A stretch of 64,000 nt of DNA from Pusillimonas sp044464525 (GTDB lineage Bacteria; Pseudomonadota; Gammaproteobacteria; Burkholderiales; Burkholderiaceae_B), in the NCBI RefSeq assembly GCF_044464525.1, contig NZ_JBIQLE010000006.1:1-64000 (forward strand), written 5' to 3'. A program made the position numbers and the translations under genes. Position 1 is the first letter of the stretch, and every line of letters starts with the position of its first letter. A model generated the notes under the pieces. That model saw only the letters and a list, made by a program, of their open reading frames with translations, was not told the origin of the DNA and searched no databases. Shown here piece by piece: positions 50,173-58,510 of the stretch.

Positions 50173-52014
50173 CTAGGCAGCCCCGACGCAGCGCAGCAGG
50201 TCTTCGCCATAGGCCTCGCGCTTGCGCACGCCCACACCGCTGATCTGCGCGAGCTCTTCGAGGCTTTGAGGACAGTTCAAAGCCACCTCGCGCAGGGTCG
50301 AGTCATGGAAAATCACATACGCCGGCACCCCGTGGCTGCGCGCCGTCTCGGCCCGCCAGCTGCGCAGAGCCTCAAAGCGCTCCTGCGCCTCGGGCGGCAA
50401 CACGATGTCGGCGCTGCGGCTGCGTGAAGCGCCGGATTTGGATCCCGAGCGGGACGACCGCGCCTTCTTTTCCGGCTCGCGGCGAAACATCAGCGTCGTT
50501 TCGCCCTTCAAGACCGCCCTGCTGCCGTCCGTCAAGGCCAGCGTGCCGTAGCCCTCGCTGTCCACCGCCAGCAAGCTCTGTGCGAGCAACTGCCGCAGCA
50601 CCCCTCGCCAGGCTTGCTCGGACAAGTCGGCCCCTACACCAAACACCGATAAACTTTGATGATCGTACTGCTGGACGCGATCGGTTTGCTTGCCTCTCAG
50701 AATGTCGATCAAATGGCCCGCGCCAAACCGCTGGCCGCGCTCTCGCCACAGCCGATACACCGCAGACAAGATTTTTTGCGCCGCCACCGTTCCGTCCCAG
50801 GCCTCGGGCGGTTCAAGACAGGTATCGCAATTGCCGCAAGGCGCTATCGCCTGGTCGAAATAAGCCAGCAGGCGCTGGCGGCGGCAGGTTACGGTTTCGC
50901 ACAACCCCAGCATCGCATCCAGTTGCGCTCCAAGCCGGCGCCGAAAGACATCTTCTCCGGGAGACTCCTCGATCATGCGTCGCTGCTGCACGACGTCTTG
51001 CAGGCCGTAAGCCAGCCATGCCGTGGCCGGCTGACCATCGCGCCCCGCACGGCCTGTTTCCTGGTAATAGCCCTCGACGGACTTGGGCAGGTCGATATGC
51101 GCGACGAAACGTACGTCTGGCTTGTCGATTCCCATGCCGAAGGCAATCGTGGCCACCATGACCTGGCCTTCTTCGCGCAGAAAACGGGATTGATTATCGG
51201 CCCGCACGGCGGCGCTCAGGCCGGCGTGATAAGGCAGCGCCTCGATGCCGTTCTTGCACAAGAACTCGGCCGTCTCATCGACCCGCGCACGCGACAGGCA
51301 GTAGACAATGCCGCAGTCGCCCATGTGTTCGGCTTGTATGAAGGCCAGCAACTGCCGGCGCACTTCGTTTTTCTCGACGATGCGATACCGTATGTTGGGC
51401 CTGTCGAAGCTGGAGACGAAATGGCGGGCATCCGTCAGCCTGAGCCGCTGTGCGATTTCGCGCCGGGTCTCTGTGGTGGCCGTGGCGGTCAGCGCAATGC
51501 GCGGTACCGTGGGCCAGCGCTCGGCCAAGATCGACAGTTGCAAATATTCAGGGCGAAAGTCGTGTCCCCATTGCGAAACGCAATGCGCCTCGTCGATGGC
51601 AAACAAGGCCACTTGGCCTTCCGACAGCAACTCGAGGCAGCGATCGGTCAACAGGCGCTCTGGGGCGATATACAGCAGGTCAAGCTCACCTGATAGAAAT
51701 GCTTGCTCCACCTCGCGCGCCTCGCGCCAATCTTGGGTGGAATTGAGAAAAGCCGCCTTGACGCCAAGCTCGAGCAGGGCGTCCACCTGGTTCTGCATCA
51801 ACGCGATCAAGGGAGAGATGACAACACCCACCCCCGCGCGCATCAGGGCGGGAATCTGGTAGCACAACGATTTTCCGCCGCCCGTGGGCATCAGGACGAG
51901 GGCGTCGCCCCCGCCATGGACGTGCTCGATGACGTCCTGCTGGTCTCCTCGGAACGAGTCGTAGCCAAAAACCTGCTGAAGGACGTCTAGGGAACCGGAA
52001 AGAAGAGAAGACAT
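50173..52014 (-). CDS. recQ: ATP-dependent DNA helicase RecQ
   Basis: 613 residues from ATG 52014; the longer N-terminal extension is rejected because the family start (MSSLLSGSLDVLQQVFGYDSFRGDQQDVIEHV) is clear. Walker A PTGGGKSLCYQ, DEAH box IDEAHCVSQWGHDFR, and motif VI YYQETGRAGRDG are present, followed by the RQC zinc domain (C...CGNCDTC) and an HRDC domain at the C-terminus (residues about 535-610). It is a single gene. Confidence 0.96.
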   Translation of the reverse strand: MSSLLSGSLDVLQQVFGYDSFRGDQQDVIEHVHGGGDALVLMPTGGGKSLCYQIPALMRAGVGVVISPLIALMQNQVDALLELGVKAAFLNSTQDWREAREVEQAFLSGELDLLYIAPERLLTDRCLELLSEGQVALFAIDEAHCVSQWGHDFRPEYLQLSILAERWPTVPRIALTATATTETRREIAQRLRLTDARHFVSSFDRPNIRYRIVEKNEVRRQLLAFIQAEHMGDCGIVYCLSRARVDETAEFLCKNGIEALPYHAGLSAAVRADNQSRFLREEGQVMVATIAFGMGIDKPDVRFVAHIDLPKSVEGYYQETGRAGRDGQPATAWLAYGLQDVVQQRRMIEESPGEDVFRRRLGAQLDAMLGLCETVTCRRQRLLAYFDQAIAPCGNCDTCLEPPEAWDGTVAAQKILSAVYRLWRERGQRFGAGHLIDILRGKQTDRVQQYDHQSLSVFGVGADLSEQAWRGVLRQLLAQSLLAVDSEGYGTLALTDGSRAVLKGETTLMFRREPEKKARSSRSGSKSGASRSRSADIVLPPEAQERFEALRSWRAETARSHGVPAYVIFHDSTLREVALNCPQSLEELAQISGVGVRKREAYGEDLLRCVGAA

Positions 52015-52130
52015 GCGATGGGGATTGGCGTATCGATACCAGAAAAGCGATGACACCGATGCATGACCAATTGGTTGCGCACCGGACGGACAAGGCATTT
52101 TAGCCCTTTGGGCCTGTACTCGCGGGCAGC

Positions 52131-53255
52131 CTACTGAATAGGCAAGGACAGCTCGAGGCCCAAGCCGTAATCCCCCGTGAGGTGCTCGCGCTGGGCGCTG
52201 ACGGACACTCGCAGGTTGGGGCTGTACCAAAACTGCTGACCCACCACGAACTGCTGCTTCAAGGGCGCAGCCGGCGAAGCAACGCGCTCGTAGCTTCCGC
52301 GCAAGGTGCCCCAGCGCCCTAAAGCTATGCTGGTTGAGACAAGATTGCGGCTCTGCCCCGAGTCGGCCTGGAAACCCGTGTAGTTGCCAAGGTCGGAAAA
52401 ACCGCCGCTACGCTGCTCGTTAAGCCATGACAACTTGACATCGTCCAGCAGGCTAACGTCATACCCTACACGATAACGCCACCCGTCGTTAAGATCATGG
52501 GTCGCTTTTGCCACACCGCCCCGCCACGCGCCCCATGGCGTCGAATACAGGCCTCCTATACCTGCCGTTACCATATCGGGAGCCCACTGCATCTGCGTCT
52601 CGAGGGTCAGGTCGGAATCGATGCCGTAACGGACCACAACGTCGCTGGCGCCGGCGCCGTATGTCAGTGCGCCCGAAGAAGCTGCGGCGTCGGTGTAATT
52701 GAGGGCGCCCAACACCACCCCATACTGCCAATTGTTTTCAGGGACCGCGGCATCGGTCAGCGAGCGCGTCAGAGCCACACCACCCAATCGCGCACCGCCG
52801 CCCCATATGAATCCACGCGGCGCGTAACTGCCTAATGTGAGATCGGCGCCGTCGCCGCCCGTATAACGCCAGTTTTCGGCGCCCAATACCCAAGTGTCGG
52901 ACGATGTCAGCGAGGATAGTGTCAAGGGATCACGGCCCGAGGAACCGGCAATGCCGTAGCCGCGATAGGGCTTGAGGCCCTGGCTATAGGACCAGTCAGC
53001 CAAACGAGCGCCGGCCTCGTCGGGCGCCGGGGCAAACAGCGACGCGCGCAGCCCCTCGCCGGCATCCACACCCTGCTCGACGTCGGGGGGCGGCAGAGGC
53101 AGCGGCACGGGAGCGGCGACAGTGCCGGTCTCGACAGGGAATACACGAGCCGGCGCCAAATCGCGAAACTCGGCTGCCAAGGCGGCTCCGAAACCCAGAA
53201 GGCAGCCCGGCAACACGACCGTCACCGCTGTTGTCAGCCATTTGCCACAAAACAT
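52131..53255 (-). CDS. Outer-membrane-type beta-barrel protein of unknown function
   Basis: 374 residues from ATG 53255 (a GTG at 53270 is the alternative). Residues 1-28 are a signal peptide (MFCGKWLTTAVTVVLPGCLLGFGAALA-AEF). The rest alternates hydrophobic and polar residues with many Gly, Trp and Tyr, as in a porin or fimbrial-usher-type barrel (RGFIWGGGARLGGVALTRSLTD, GIDSDLTLETQMQWAPD), ending in SLPIQ. No usher plug, chaperone or pilin gene is nearby. I cannot assign a substrate. Confidence 0.6.
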   Translation of the reverse strand: MFCGKWLTTAVTVVLPGCLLGFGAALAAEFRDLAPARVFPVETGTVAAPVPLPLPPPDVEQGVDAGEGLRASLFAPAPDEAGARLADWSYSQGLKPYRGYGIAGSSGRDPLTLSSLTSSDTWVLGAENWRYTGGDGADLTLGSYAPRGFIWGGGARLGGVALTRSLTDAAVPENNWQYGVVLGALNYTDAAASSGALTYGAGASDVVVRYGIDSDLTLETQMQWAPDMVTAGIGGLYSTPWGAWRGGVAKATHDLNDGWRYRVGYDVSLLDDVKLSWLNEQRSGGFSDLGNYTGFQADSGQSRNLVSTSIALGRWGTLRGSYERVASPAAPLKQQFVVGQQFWYSPNLRVSVSAQREHLTGDYGLGLELSLPIQ

Positions 53256-53363
53256 CACGCGCCCGCTCACCCCTTACATATGGCTTTGCCCCCCGCACAG
53301 CCGCCAGGCGCTGGAAGCAATGCCAGGAAAGCAGCGCCCCCCGCCCGGTGTGTGGCGCCAGCC

Positions 53364-55145
53364 TTACCGGCGCCCGTGCGTGACTTCAGCCAGAACATCC
53401 GCGCTTGCATCCAGCGAACGTTTGAGCGCCGAGTACTTTTCGAGCAGGGCGGACTTGTAGACGACCCCTTGCAACCGGGGCTGTTCGTCGCGGCTGACCA
53501 CGGGCAGGCGCTCGCCTTTGAACTGGACAAAGACATCTTGTGCCTCGTCCAGGCCCATATCCGGATGAAGAGGCGTAAGAAAATCATAACGAACAACGTC
53601 GCCCGCCACCCGGCTTTGCATATCGGCCTGCGTCATCAGCAAGCTGGTCAGATCCCGCTGGGCAACAACACCCTGATAGATGTTGTCTTGGTCGACCACA
53701 TAAAGGTATCTGACCGGATATTCCATGAACATCTGCAGAGCTTCCTTGACGGGAGTGTCTACGGTAACGACTGTTTCCGCGGGCCTGACCAGTTCGTTCA
53801 GACGCAGGTGGCGCAACCCCCGTCTAAGGACAAGGTCGCGCTCACGAGTGAGCGTAACATCGTACATGGCCACCTGGGCCACCGCTCTGGAAACAAAATA
53901 TGCCAAAACGCAAGCCACCATCAGCGGCAGGACCAGCTGATAACTGACTGTCATCTCGAAAATCATGACGATGGCCATCAACGGCGCGCCAGTGGCGGCG
54001 CCCAGGAAAGCGCCCATGCCCACCAGTATGAACAGATAGAGCGACACGCCCACCTCGGGCCAGATGCCCAAGACCATTTTCCCGAAGCAGGCGCCAAACG
54101 CCGCCCCCACCAGCAATGCTGGGGTGAACACCCCGCCGACCGCGCCCGAACCGACGGTAAAGGCGGTGGCCACCACTTTCAATAACAAAATCGCCAGCAG
54201 CGCCTGCCAGGTCCAGGCCTCGTGGAGCATGGATGTCACGACACTGAAACCATTGCCGGCCACCTGTGGATAAGAAATAAGCAAGAGACCGACCAGCAAC
54301 CCGCCGATTCCGAGACGCACAGGCATAGGCAGGCCGGTTTGCTGGAACATGGCGCGCGCAAGCCCAAGAAAGCGCAGGAACTGCGGCGCCAGCACGCCGG
54401 CAAGCAGGCCCAGCACCACGAAAGGCAGTATTTGGCCCGCCCCTATTTGCATCAAGCCCTCGATGGGATAAACAACATGATAGTGGCCCACTGCCCGCAT
54501 GGTCAGGTTGGCGAAGGCTGCGGAAATCAACAAAGGGCCCACGCTTTGTATTGCCATGGCTCCCAGGACGATCTCGGCGACAAACAGCGCACCCGCCACT
54601 GGCGCGCCATACGCCGCCGAGACACCGCCCGCCGCCCCGCATGCGACCAGCAGCCGCAAGCGCGCAGTGTCCATTTTTACGGTTCGGCCCACGATGGACG
54701 CCCCCATGGCGCCCAGGTGCACCATGGCGCCCTCGCGGCCGATGGAACCGCCTGACGTCACCGTGAACAAAGAAGAGAGGGAACGAAGCAAGCCTTGACC
54801 AATGGCCAGGCGGCCATCGCCAATAGCCACCGCCTCCATATAGTCGGAACTGGCATGGGAACCTCGTTTCTCGGACCAATAAAGCAGGCAGCCCGCCAAT
54901 ACCCCGCCCGCCGCCGGAAGAAGCAGTCGCCCATACCATGGCAAGCCCTGCATGGTTTGAACCACCGAGCCGCTATGCCCGCCGGCCAATGAAAGAATGA
55001 AGTGCATGGCCCGGTAGAAGGCCAGGGTAGCCAAAGCCGCCAGCACGCCGGCCAACGCCGCCCAGAACAGCATGGCCGGCAGATCAGACAGCCAGGCACG
55101 GCCCCTGAAGCGGCTGAAAGGCGAGTCGACAGGAGAAAGGCTCAT
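53364..55145 (-). CDS. ClC-family chloride channel/antiporter with C-terminal CBS pair
   Basis: 593 residues. The membrane part (about residues 15-420) has the ClC motifs TSGGSIGREGAMVHLGA (with GREG containing the gating Glu), GAPVAGALFVAE, and GAVGGVFTPALLVGAAFG. Residues 455-580 form two CBS domains (PVRYLYVVDQDNIYQGVVA ... ERLPVVSRDEQ), which usually bind adenosine nucleotides. The gene diverges from the two-component pair, 94 bases away. Confidence 0.92.
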   Translation of the reverse strand: MSLSPVDSPFSRFRGRAWLSDLPAMLFWAALAGVLAALATLAFYRAMHFILSLAGGHSGSVVQTMQGLPWYGRLLLPAAGGVLAGCLLYWSEKRGSHASSDYMEAVAIGDGRLAIGQGLLRSLSSLFTVTSGGSIGREGAMVHLGAMGASIVGRTVKMDTARLRLLVACGAAGGVSAAYGAPVAGALFVAEIVLGAMAIQSVGPLLISAAFANLTMRAVGHYHVVYPIEGLMQIGAGQILPFVVLGLLAGVLAPQFLRFLGLARAMFQQTGLPMPVRLGIGGLLVGLLLISYPQVAGNGFSVVTSMLHEAWTWQALLAILLLKVVATAFTVGSGAVGGVFTPALLVGAAFGACFGKMVLGIWPEVGVSLYLFILVGMGAFLGAATGAPLMAIVMIFEMTVSYQLVLPLMVACVLAYFVSRAVAQVAMYDVTLTRERDLVLRRGLRHLRLNELVRPAETVVTVDTPVKEALQMFMEYPVRYLYVVDQDNIYQGVVAQRDLTSLLMTQADMQSRVAGDVVRYDFLTPLHPDMGLDEAQDVFVQFKGERLPVVSRDEQPRLQGVVYKSALLEKYSALKRSLDASADVLAEVTHGRR

Positions 55146-55239
55146 GAATGGTATCGAACGGGACCAGAGATACGTGGGTTATTTCAATCAGTTTCGGATG
55201 CTTGCCAGCGGCCCTTCCTGTGGGCAAACTGGCGGCACC

Positions 55240-55941
55240 ATGGAAAAAACTCACACCAAAGTGCTGGTGGTGGACGATGACCCGGCCTTACGGCAATTGC
55301 TGGCCGACTATCTCAACCGCCACGGCTATGATACCTTGCTTGCACCCGACGGCGCCGACCTCGAAAGCCGCATCGAGCGCTACAACCCCGACCTCATCGT
55401 ACTTGACCGCATGATGCCCGACGGAGACGGCGCCGAGGCCTGCCGACGCCTGCGCCGGCAAGGCGAAGACATCCCTGTCATCCTGCTTACAGGTCGCGAT
55501 GAAACTGTCGATCGAGTCATTGGCCTCGAAGCCGGCGCCGACGACTATCTGGGCAAGCCTTTCGACCCGCGCGAGCTTCTGGCGCGCATCGAGGCGGTGC
55601 TGCGCCGTAAAAAAGGGGCGTCAGCCTTCATCAAGGGAAAGCCCGTCGAGTTCGGCCCCTTCATTTTCGACCCGGCCACCCGCCAACTTACGCGCGACCA
55701 AGTCCTTATCAAACTGACGGGCGGCGAAGTCAACCTGCTCGAGGCCCTGGTGTCCAATCCAGGCAAGCCCCTTTCGCGCGACCGCCTGCTGGCTCTGGCT
55801 CGCGACGACGAAGAAGGCGAGCGTAACGACCGAGCCATCGATATCGCCGTCTTGCGACTGCGCCGCGCCATTGAAGACGATCCCAAGCAGCCGCGCTGGA
55901 TACAGACAGTCTGGGGTGTGGGCTATCGGTTTTCCCCCTGA
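55240..55941 (+). CDS. OmpR-family response regulator
   Basis: 233 residues from ATG 55240. Receiver: DDDP at 12-15, phospho-acceptor D56 in VLDRMMPDGDG, LLTGRDE and LGKPFDP. The C-terminal winged helix (LTRDQVLIKLTGGEVNLLEAL...) ends in QTVWGVGYRFSP. ATG 55144 gives a 32-residue extension and a better AGGAG ribosome site, but the family start is MEKTHTKVLVVDDDP. It is adjacent to its kinase (stop and start touch at 55941/55942). Confidence 0.9.
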   Translation: MEKTHTKVLVVDDDPALRQLLADYLNRHGYDTLLAPDGADLESRIERYNPDLIVLDRMMPDGDGAEACRRLRRQGEDIPVILLTGRDETVDRVIGLEAGADDYLGKPFDPRELLARIEAVLRRKKGASAFIKGKPVEFGPFIFDPATRQLTRDQVLIKLTGGEVNLLEALVSNPGKPLSRDRLLALARDDEEGERNDRAIDIAVLRLRRAIEDDPKQPRWIQTVWGVGYRFSP

Positions 55942-57360
55942 ATGACCATGTTGCGGCGCTTCATTCCGCGGTCGCTACGCGCGCGACTCATCCTGCTGAC
56001 ACTAGGCACCATTCTGCTTGTGCAGGCCGGCACCATGGCTTCCGTCAGCCATTTTCGCAACCAGTTCACCGAGACCGTCACGATAGAAATCGTCTCGACC
56101 ACGATACGGACGCTGCGCGCCGCCCTGGCCGAGATCCCGGCCGAACAGCGGGCCGACTTCGTGCGCGACGCTTCACGCAACGAATGGCGGCTATGGACCC
56201 GCACCCTGCCGTCCGAAGCCGAGCTCGAGCGACGGCCACGCCACTCCGCGCACGAATACCGGCACTCGGGCGACCATGCGCGCCAAGCCGGGCAGCCTCC
56301 GCCGCACGACGATCTGCGTCGCGATCTGCGCAAGCTTGTCGACACCCTGAATCTCCGGCTGGACGACGGAACCCGCGTCGCACTGTCGCGCGGCCCTACG
56401 CCCCGAATCTACGTATCGCTGCAAACCGAGAAGCACACCGACGCCGACGCCCTGGCCACCCGTGAATGGCTGGTCATCCCGCTGGACAAGCTCTCCCCGC
56501 CTGTTGCAACGCCTTTGGTCGCGATCTGGCTGGCCGGCATGGGCGTCATCTTGCTAATTTCGGCGGCGTTCTCGTGGCATATCACCCGGCCGCTTACCCG
56601 GCTTGCCAAGGCGGCCGACCAGCTTGCGGCAGGCCAGCCTCAACGAGTCGTGCCCGCCGGCCCAAGTGAAACGCGCGCGCTCGGAGAACGATTCAACGCC
56701 ATGCTCGACGCGCTGAACGAGTCGGACGCCGTCCGGCGCACGCTGTTGGCCGGCCTGCCGCACGACCTGAAAGGCCCCCTGTCCCGCATGTGGTTGCGCA
56801 TCGAGATGATCGACGAGGCGCCGCTCAAGGAAGGCCTGCGCCACGACCTGAAGGATATGCAACGCATGGTCGACCAGTTCATCGGTTTCGTGCGCGGCAC
56901 CGATCCCGCCAACTACCGCTTCACCATGCTTGACTTGGGCCAGTGGCTGCAAGAACACGTAGCCACCTGGGAAAGCGCCGGCAGCGACGTTCGCATTCTA
57001 GAGCCCATACCGCAAGGCATAAGGCTTCATGCCGACAGCTTTGCCCTGGGGCGATTGCTGGACAACCTCATCACCAATGCCATGAATTACGCTGCGCCAC
57101 CCATAGACATTGAATTGACCGCCACCGCCTCGCACGCCGTCATCACCGTCTCGGACCACGGCCCGGGCATTTTGTCTGAACGCCGCACCGAGGCCCTGCG
57201 CCCGTTTTCGCGGCTGGACGACGCGCGCACCCTGACCGGGTCCGTCGGCCTGGGCCTGGCTTTGTGTAATTCGATCGCACTGGCCCATGGCGGCAGCCTG
57301 TCGCTGGACGAGGCAAAGTCAGGGGGCTTGAAAGTGACGGTAAGCCTTCCGCTGGCGTAG
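55942..57360 (+). CDS. EnvZ-type sensor histidine kinase with His-rich periplasmic loop
   Basis: 472 residues. TM1 (about 15-36), periplasmic domain, TM2 (about 190-212), HAMP (213-265), and His kinase core with H274 in LAGLPHDLKGPLSRM and ATPase motifs NLITNAMNYA, DHGPGI, GLGLALC. The periplasmic part has five His in 22 residues (H101, H104, H108, H112, H122) between basic and proline-rich runs, suggesting metal or pH sensing. Neighbours are a ClC gene and the bd-like pair. Confidence 0.88.
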   Translation: MTMLRRFIPRSLRARLILLTLGTILLVQAGTMASVSHFRNQFTETVTIEIVSTTIRTLRAALAEIPAEQRADFVRDASRNEWRLWTRTLPSEAELERRPRHSAHEYRHSGDHARQAGQPPPHDDLRRDLRKLVDTLNLRLDDGTRVALSRGPTPRIYVSLQTEKHTDADALATREWLVIPLDKLSPPVATPLVAIWLAGMGVILLISAAFSWHITRPLTRLAKAADQLAAGQPQRVVPAGPSETRALGERFNAMLDALNESDAVRRTLLAGLPHDLKGPLSRMWLRIEMIDEAPLKEGLRHDLKDMQRMVDQFIGFVRGTDPANYRFTMLDLGQWLQEHVATWESAGSDVRILEPIPQGIRLHADSFALGRLLDNLITNAMNYAAPPIDIELTATASHAVITVSDHGPGILSERRTEALRPFSRLDDARTLTGSVGLGLALCNSIALAHGGSLSLDEAKSGGLKVTVSLPLA

Positions 57361-57419
57361 AAAATCCGCCCGCAGCATGGAATGCGCCGGCATGAAAAAA
57401 TCGTTTGCGGCAACACGCC

Positions 57420-57445
57420 GGCCAGGCCCGCATGCGGGCCTGGCC
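57420..57445. repeat. 26-bp perfect palindrome between convergent genes
   Basis: GGCCAGGCCCGCA and its exact reverse complement are adjacent with no spacer, lying 3 bases beyond the stop of the cydB-like gene and 60 bases beyond the kinase gene. A stable stem (11 bp with a 4-base loop) results. There is no U tract, so it is a terminator-like element at most. Confidence 0.7.
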
Positions 57446-57448
57446 GCG

Positions 57449-58510
57449 TCATGCATCGATGCGCTTCAGCTCGGGTGGCTCAGGCGCGCGTGACAAGCCG
57501 AACATGCGCCAATAAACCCAGATATTGAAAATCAGGGCGACCGGAAGGGCCACGACGCAGGCGGCCAAGATCAAGCGTAAAGAGTCGACCGATGCAGCCG
57601 CGTCCCAAATGGTGATGTCGTCCAGCACCAGGTATGGGAAAAAGCTGTAAAACATACCGCCCAAGACCACCAGAAACGTCAGCAAAGTTGCCAGAAAAGG
57701 CAGCAGGGTCGCGCGGTCGCTATGTGTGACCATTCGCTGAAGGCTGAGCTCGATCGTCACGAAACACAGCAGCAACACGAACCACAGCACGGCGACCATT
57801 GTCCATTGCGGACCGTCGCTCCATTTCAAAAACACGCCGGTATTGGCAAACGCCAGCACCACCGATACGGCGACAGCACCGGCCGCCGTCCAGCGAACGG
57901 CGCGCCGGCCCCAGAATATCGCCTTCAGGCGCAACGCGCCCTGTTCCCTCATGATGAGCCAGGCCGCGCCCAAGAGGCAATAGGCCGCCAGACAACAAAT
58001 GGCCACGAAGACGCCAAAGACGAGATAGCCGTCGCCGCTGCGGTAGGCAACCACCAGGCGCGCAAGAAGCAAGCCATGAGCCACAGCCGTGGCGAGCGAG
58101 CCCAGCCCGAACCCGATGATCCATCGCTGCTGCATGCCCGCTGGCGCACGCAGCCGAAATTCGAACGAGACCGACCGCAGCAACACCCCCAGCGCCAGCA
58201 GGCACAGCGGAAGGTAGAGCTGCCCCATGATGGCGCCCCAGGCATTGGGGAAGGCCGCGACGAAGACGCCAAGCCCCAGGAAAAGCCAAAACTCATTGGC
58301 GTCTCGCCACGGGCCAAGCAAGGACATCATGCGCGGCCGCAAGGAGGGCGGCGCAAAGAGGGTGAGACACCCAACGCCAATGTCGAACCCATCGAGAACC
58401 ACTGCCGCGACAATGATGCAGAACAACAGCCCCATGAAAACCAGGGGCATCCAGAATGCGGGGTCTTCGGCGCTGAACCCCAGCAATTGAACCAGTGTGT
58501 CGACGATCAT
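57449..58510 (-). CDS. Cytochrome bd-type oxidase subunit II-like protein (CydB/CioB)
   Basis: 353 residues with about nine membrane segments. Conserved features of subunit II: VLDGFDIGVGCLTLFAPP, GPWRDANEFWLFLGLGVFVAAFPNAWG, LYLPLCLLALGVLLRSVSFEFRLRA. Its ATG (58510) overlaps the cydA-like stop by 4 bases (ATGA), so the two are coupled. Subunit II looks normal, in contrast to subunit I. Confidence 0.85.
   Translation of the reverse strand: MIVDTLVQLLGFSAEDPAFWMPLVFMGLLFCIIVAAVVLDGFDIGVGCLTLFAPPSLRPRMMSLLGPWRDANEFWLFLGLGVFVAAFPNAWGAIMGQLYLPLCLLALGVLLRSVSFEFRLRAPAGMQQRWIIGFGLGSLATAVAHGLLLARLVVAYRSGDGYLVFGVFVAICCLAAYCLLGAAWLIMREQGALRLKAIFWGRRAVRWTAAGAVAVSVVLAFANTGVFLKWSDGPQWTMVAVLWFVLLLCFVTIELSLQRMVTHSDRATLLPFLATLLTFLVVLGGMFYSFFPYLVLDDITIWDAAASVDSLRLILAACVVALPVALIFNIWVYWRMFGLSRAPEPPELKRIDA

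Noticed and set aside
53842..54939. 365-codon frame overlapping the ClC channel gene in another frame
   Set aside because: Arg/Gly-rich out-of-frame translation of ClC codons without a start context.
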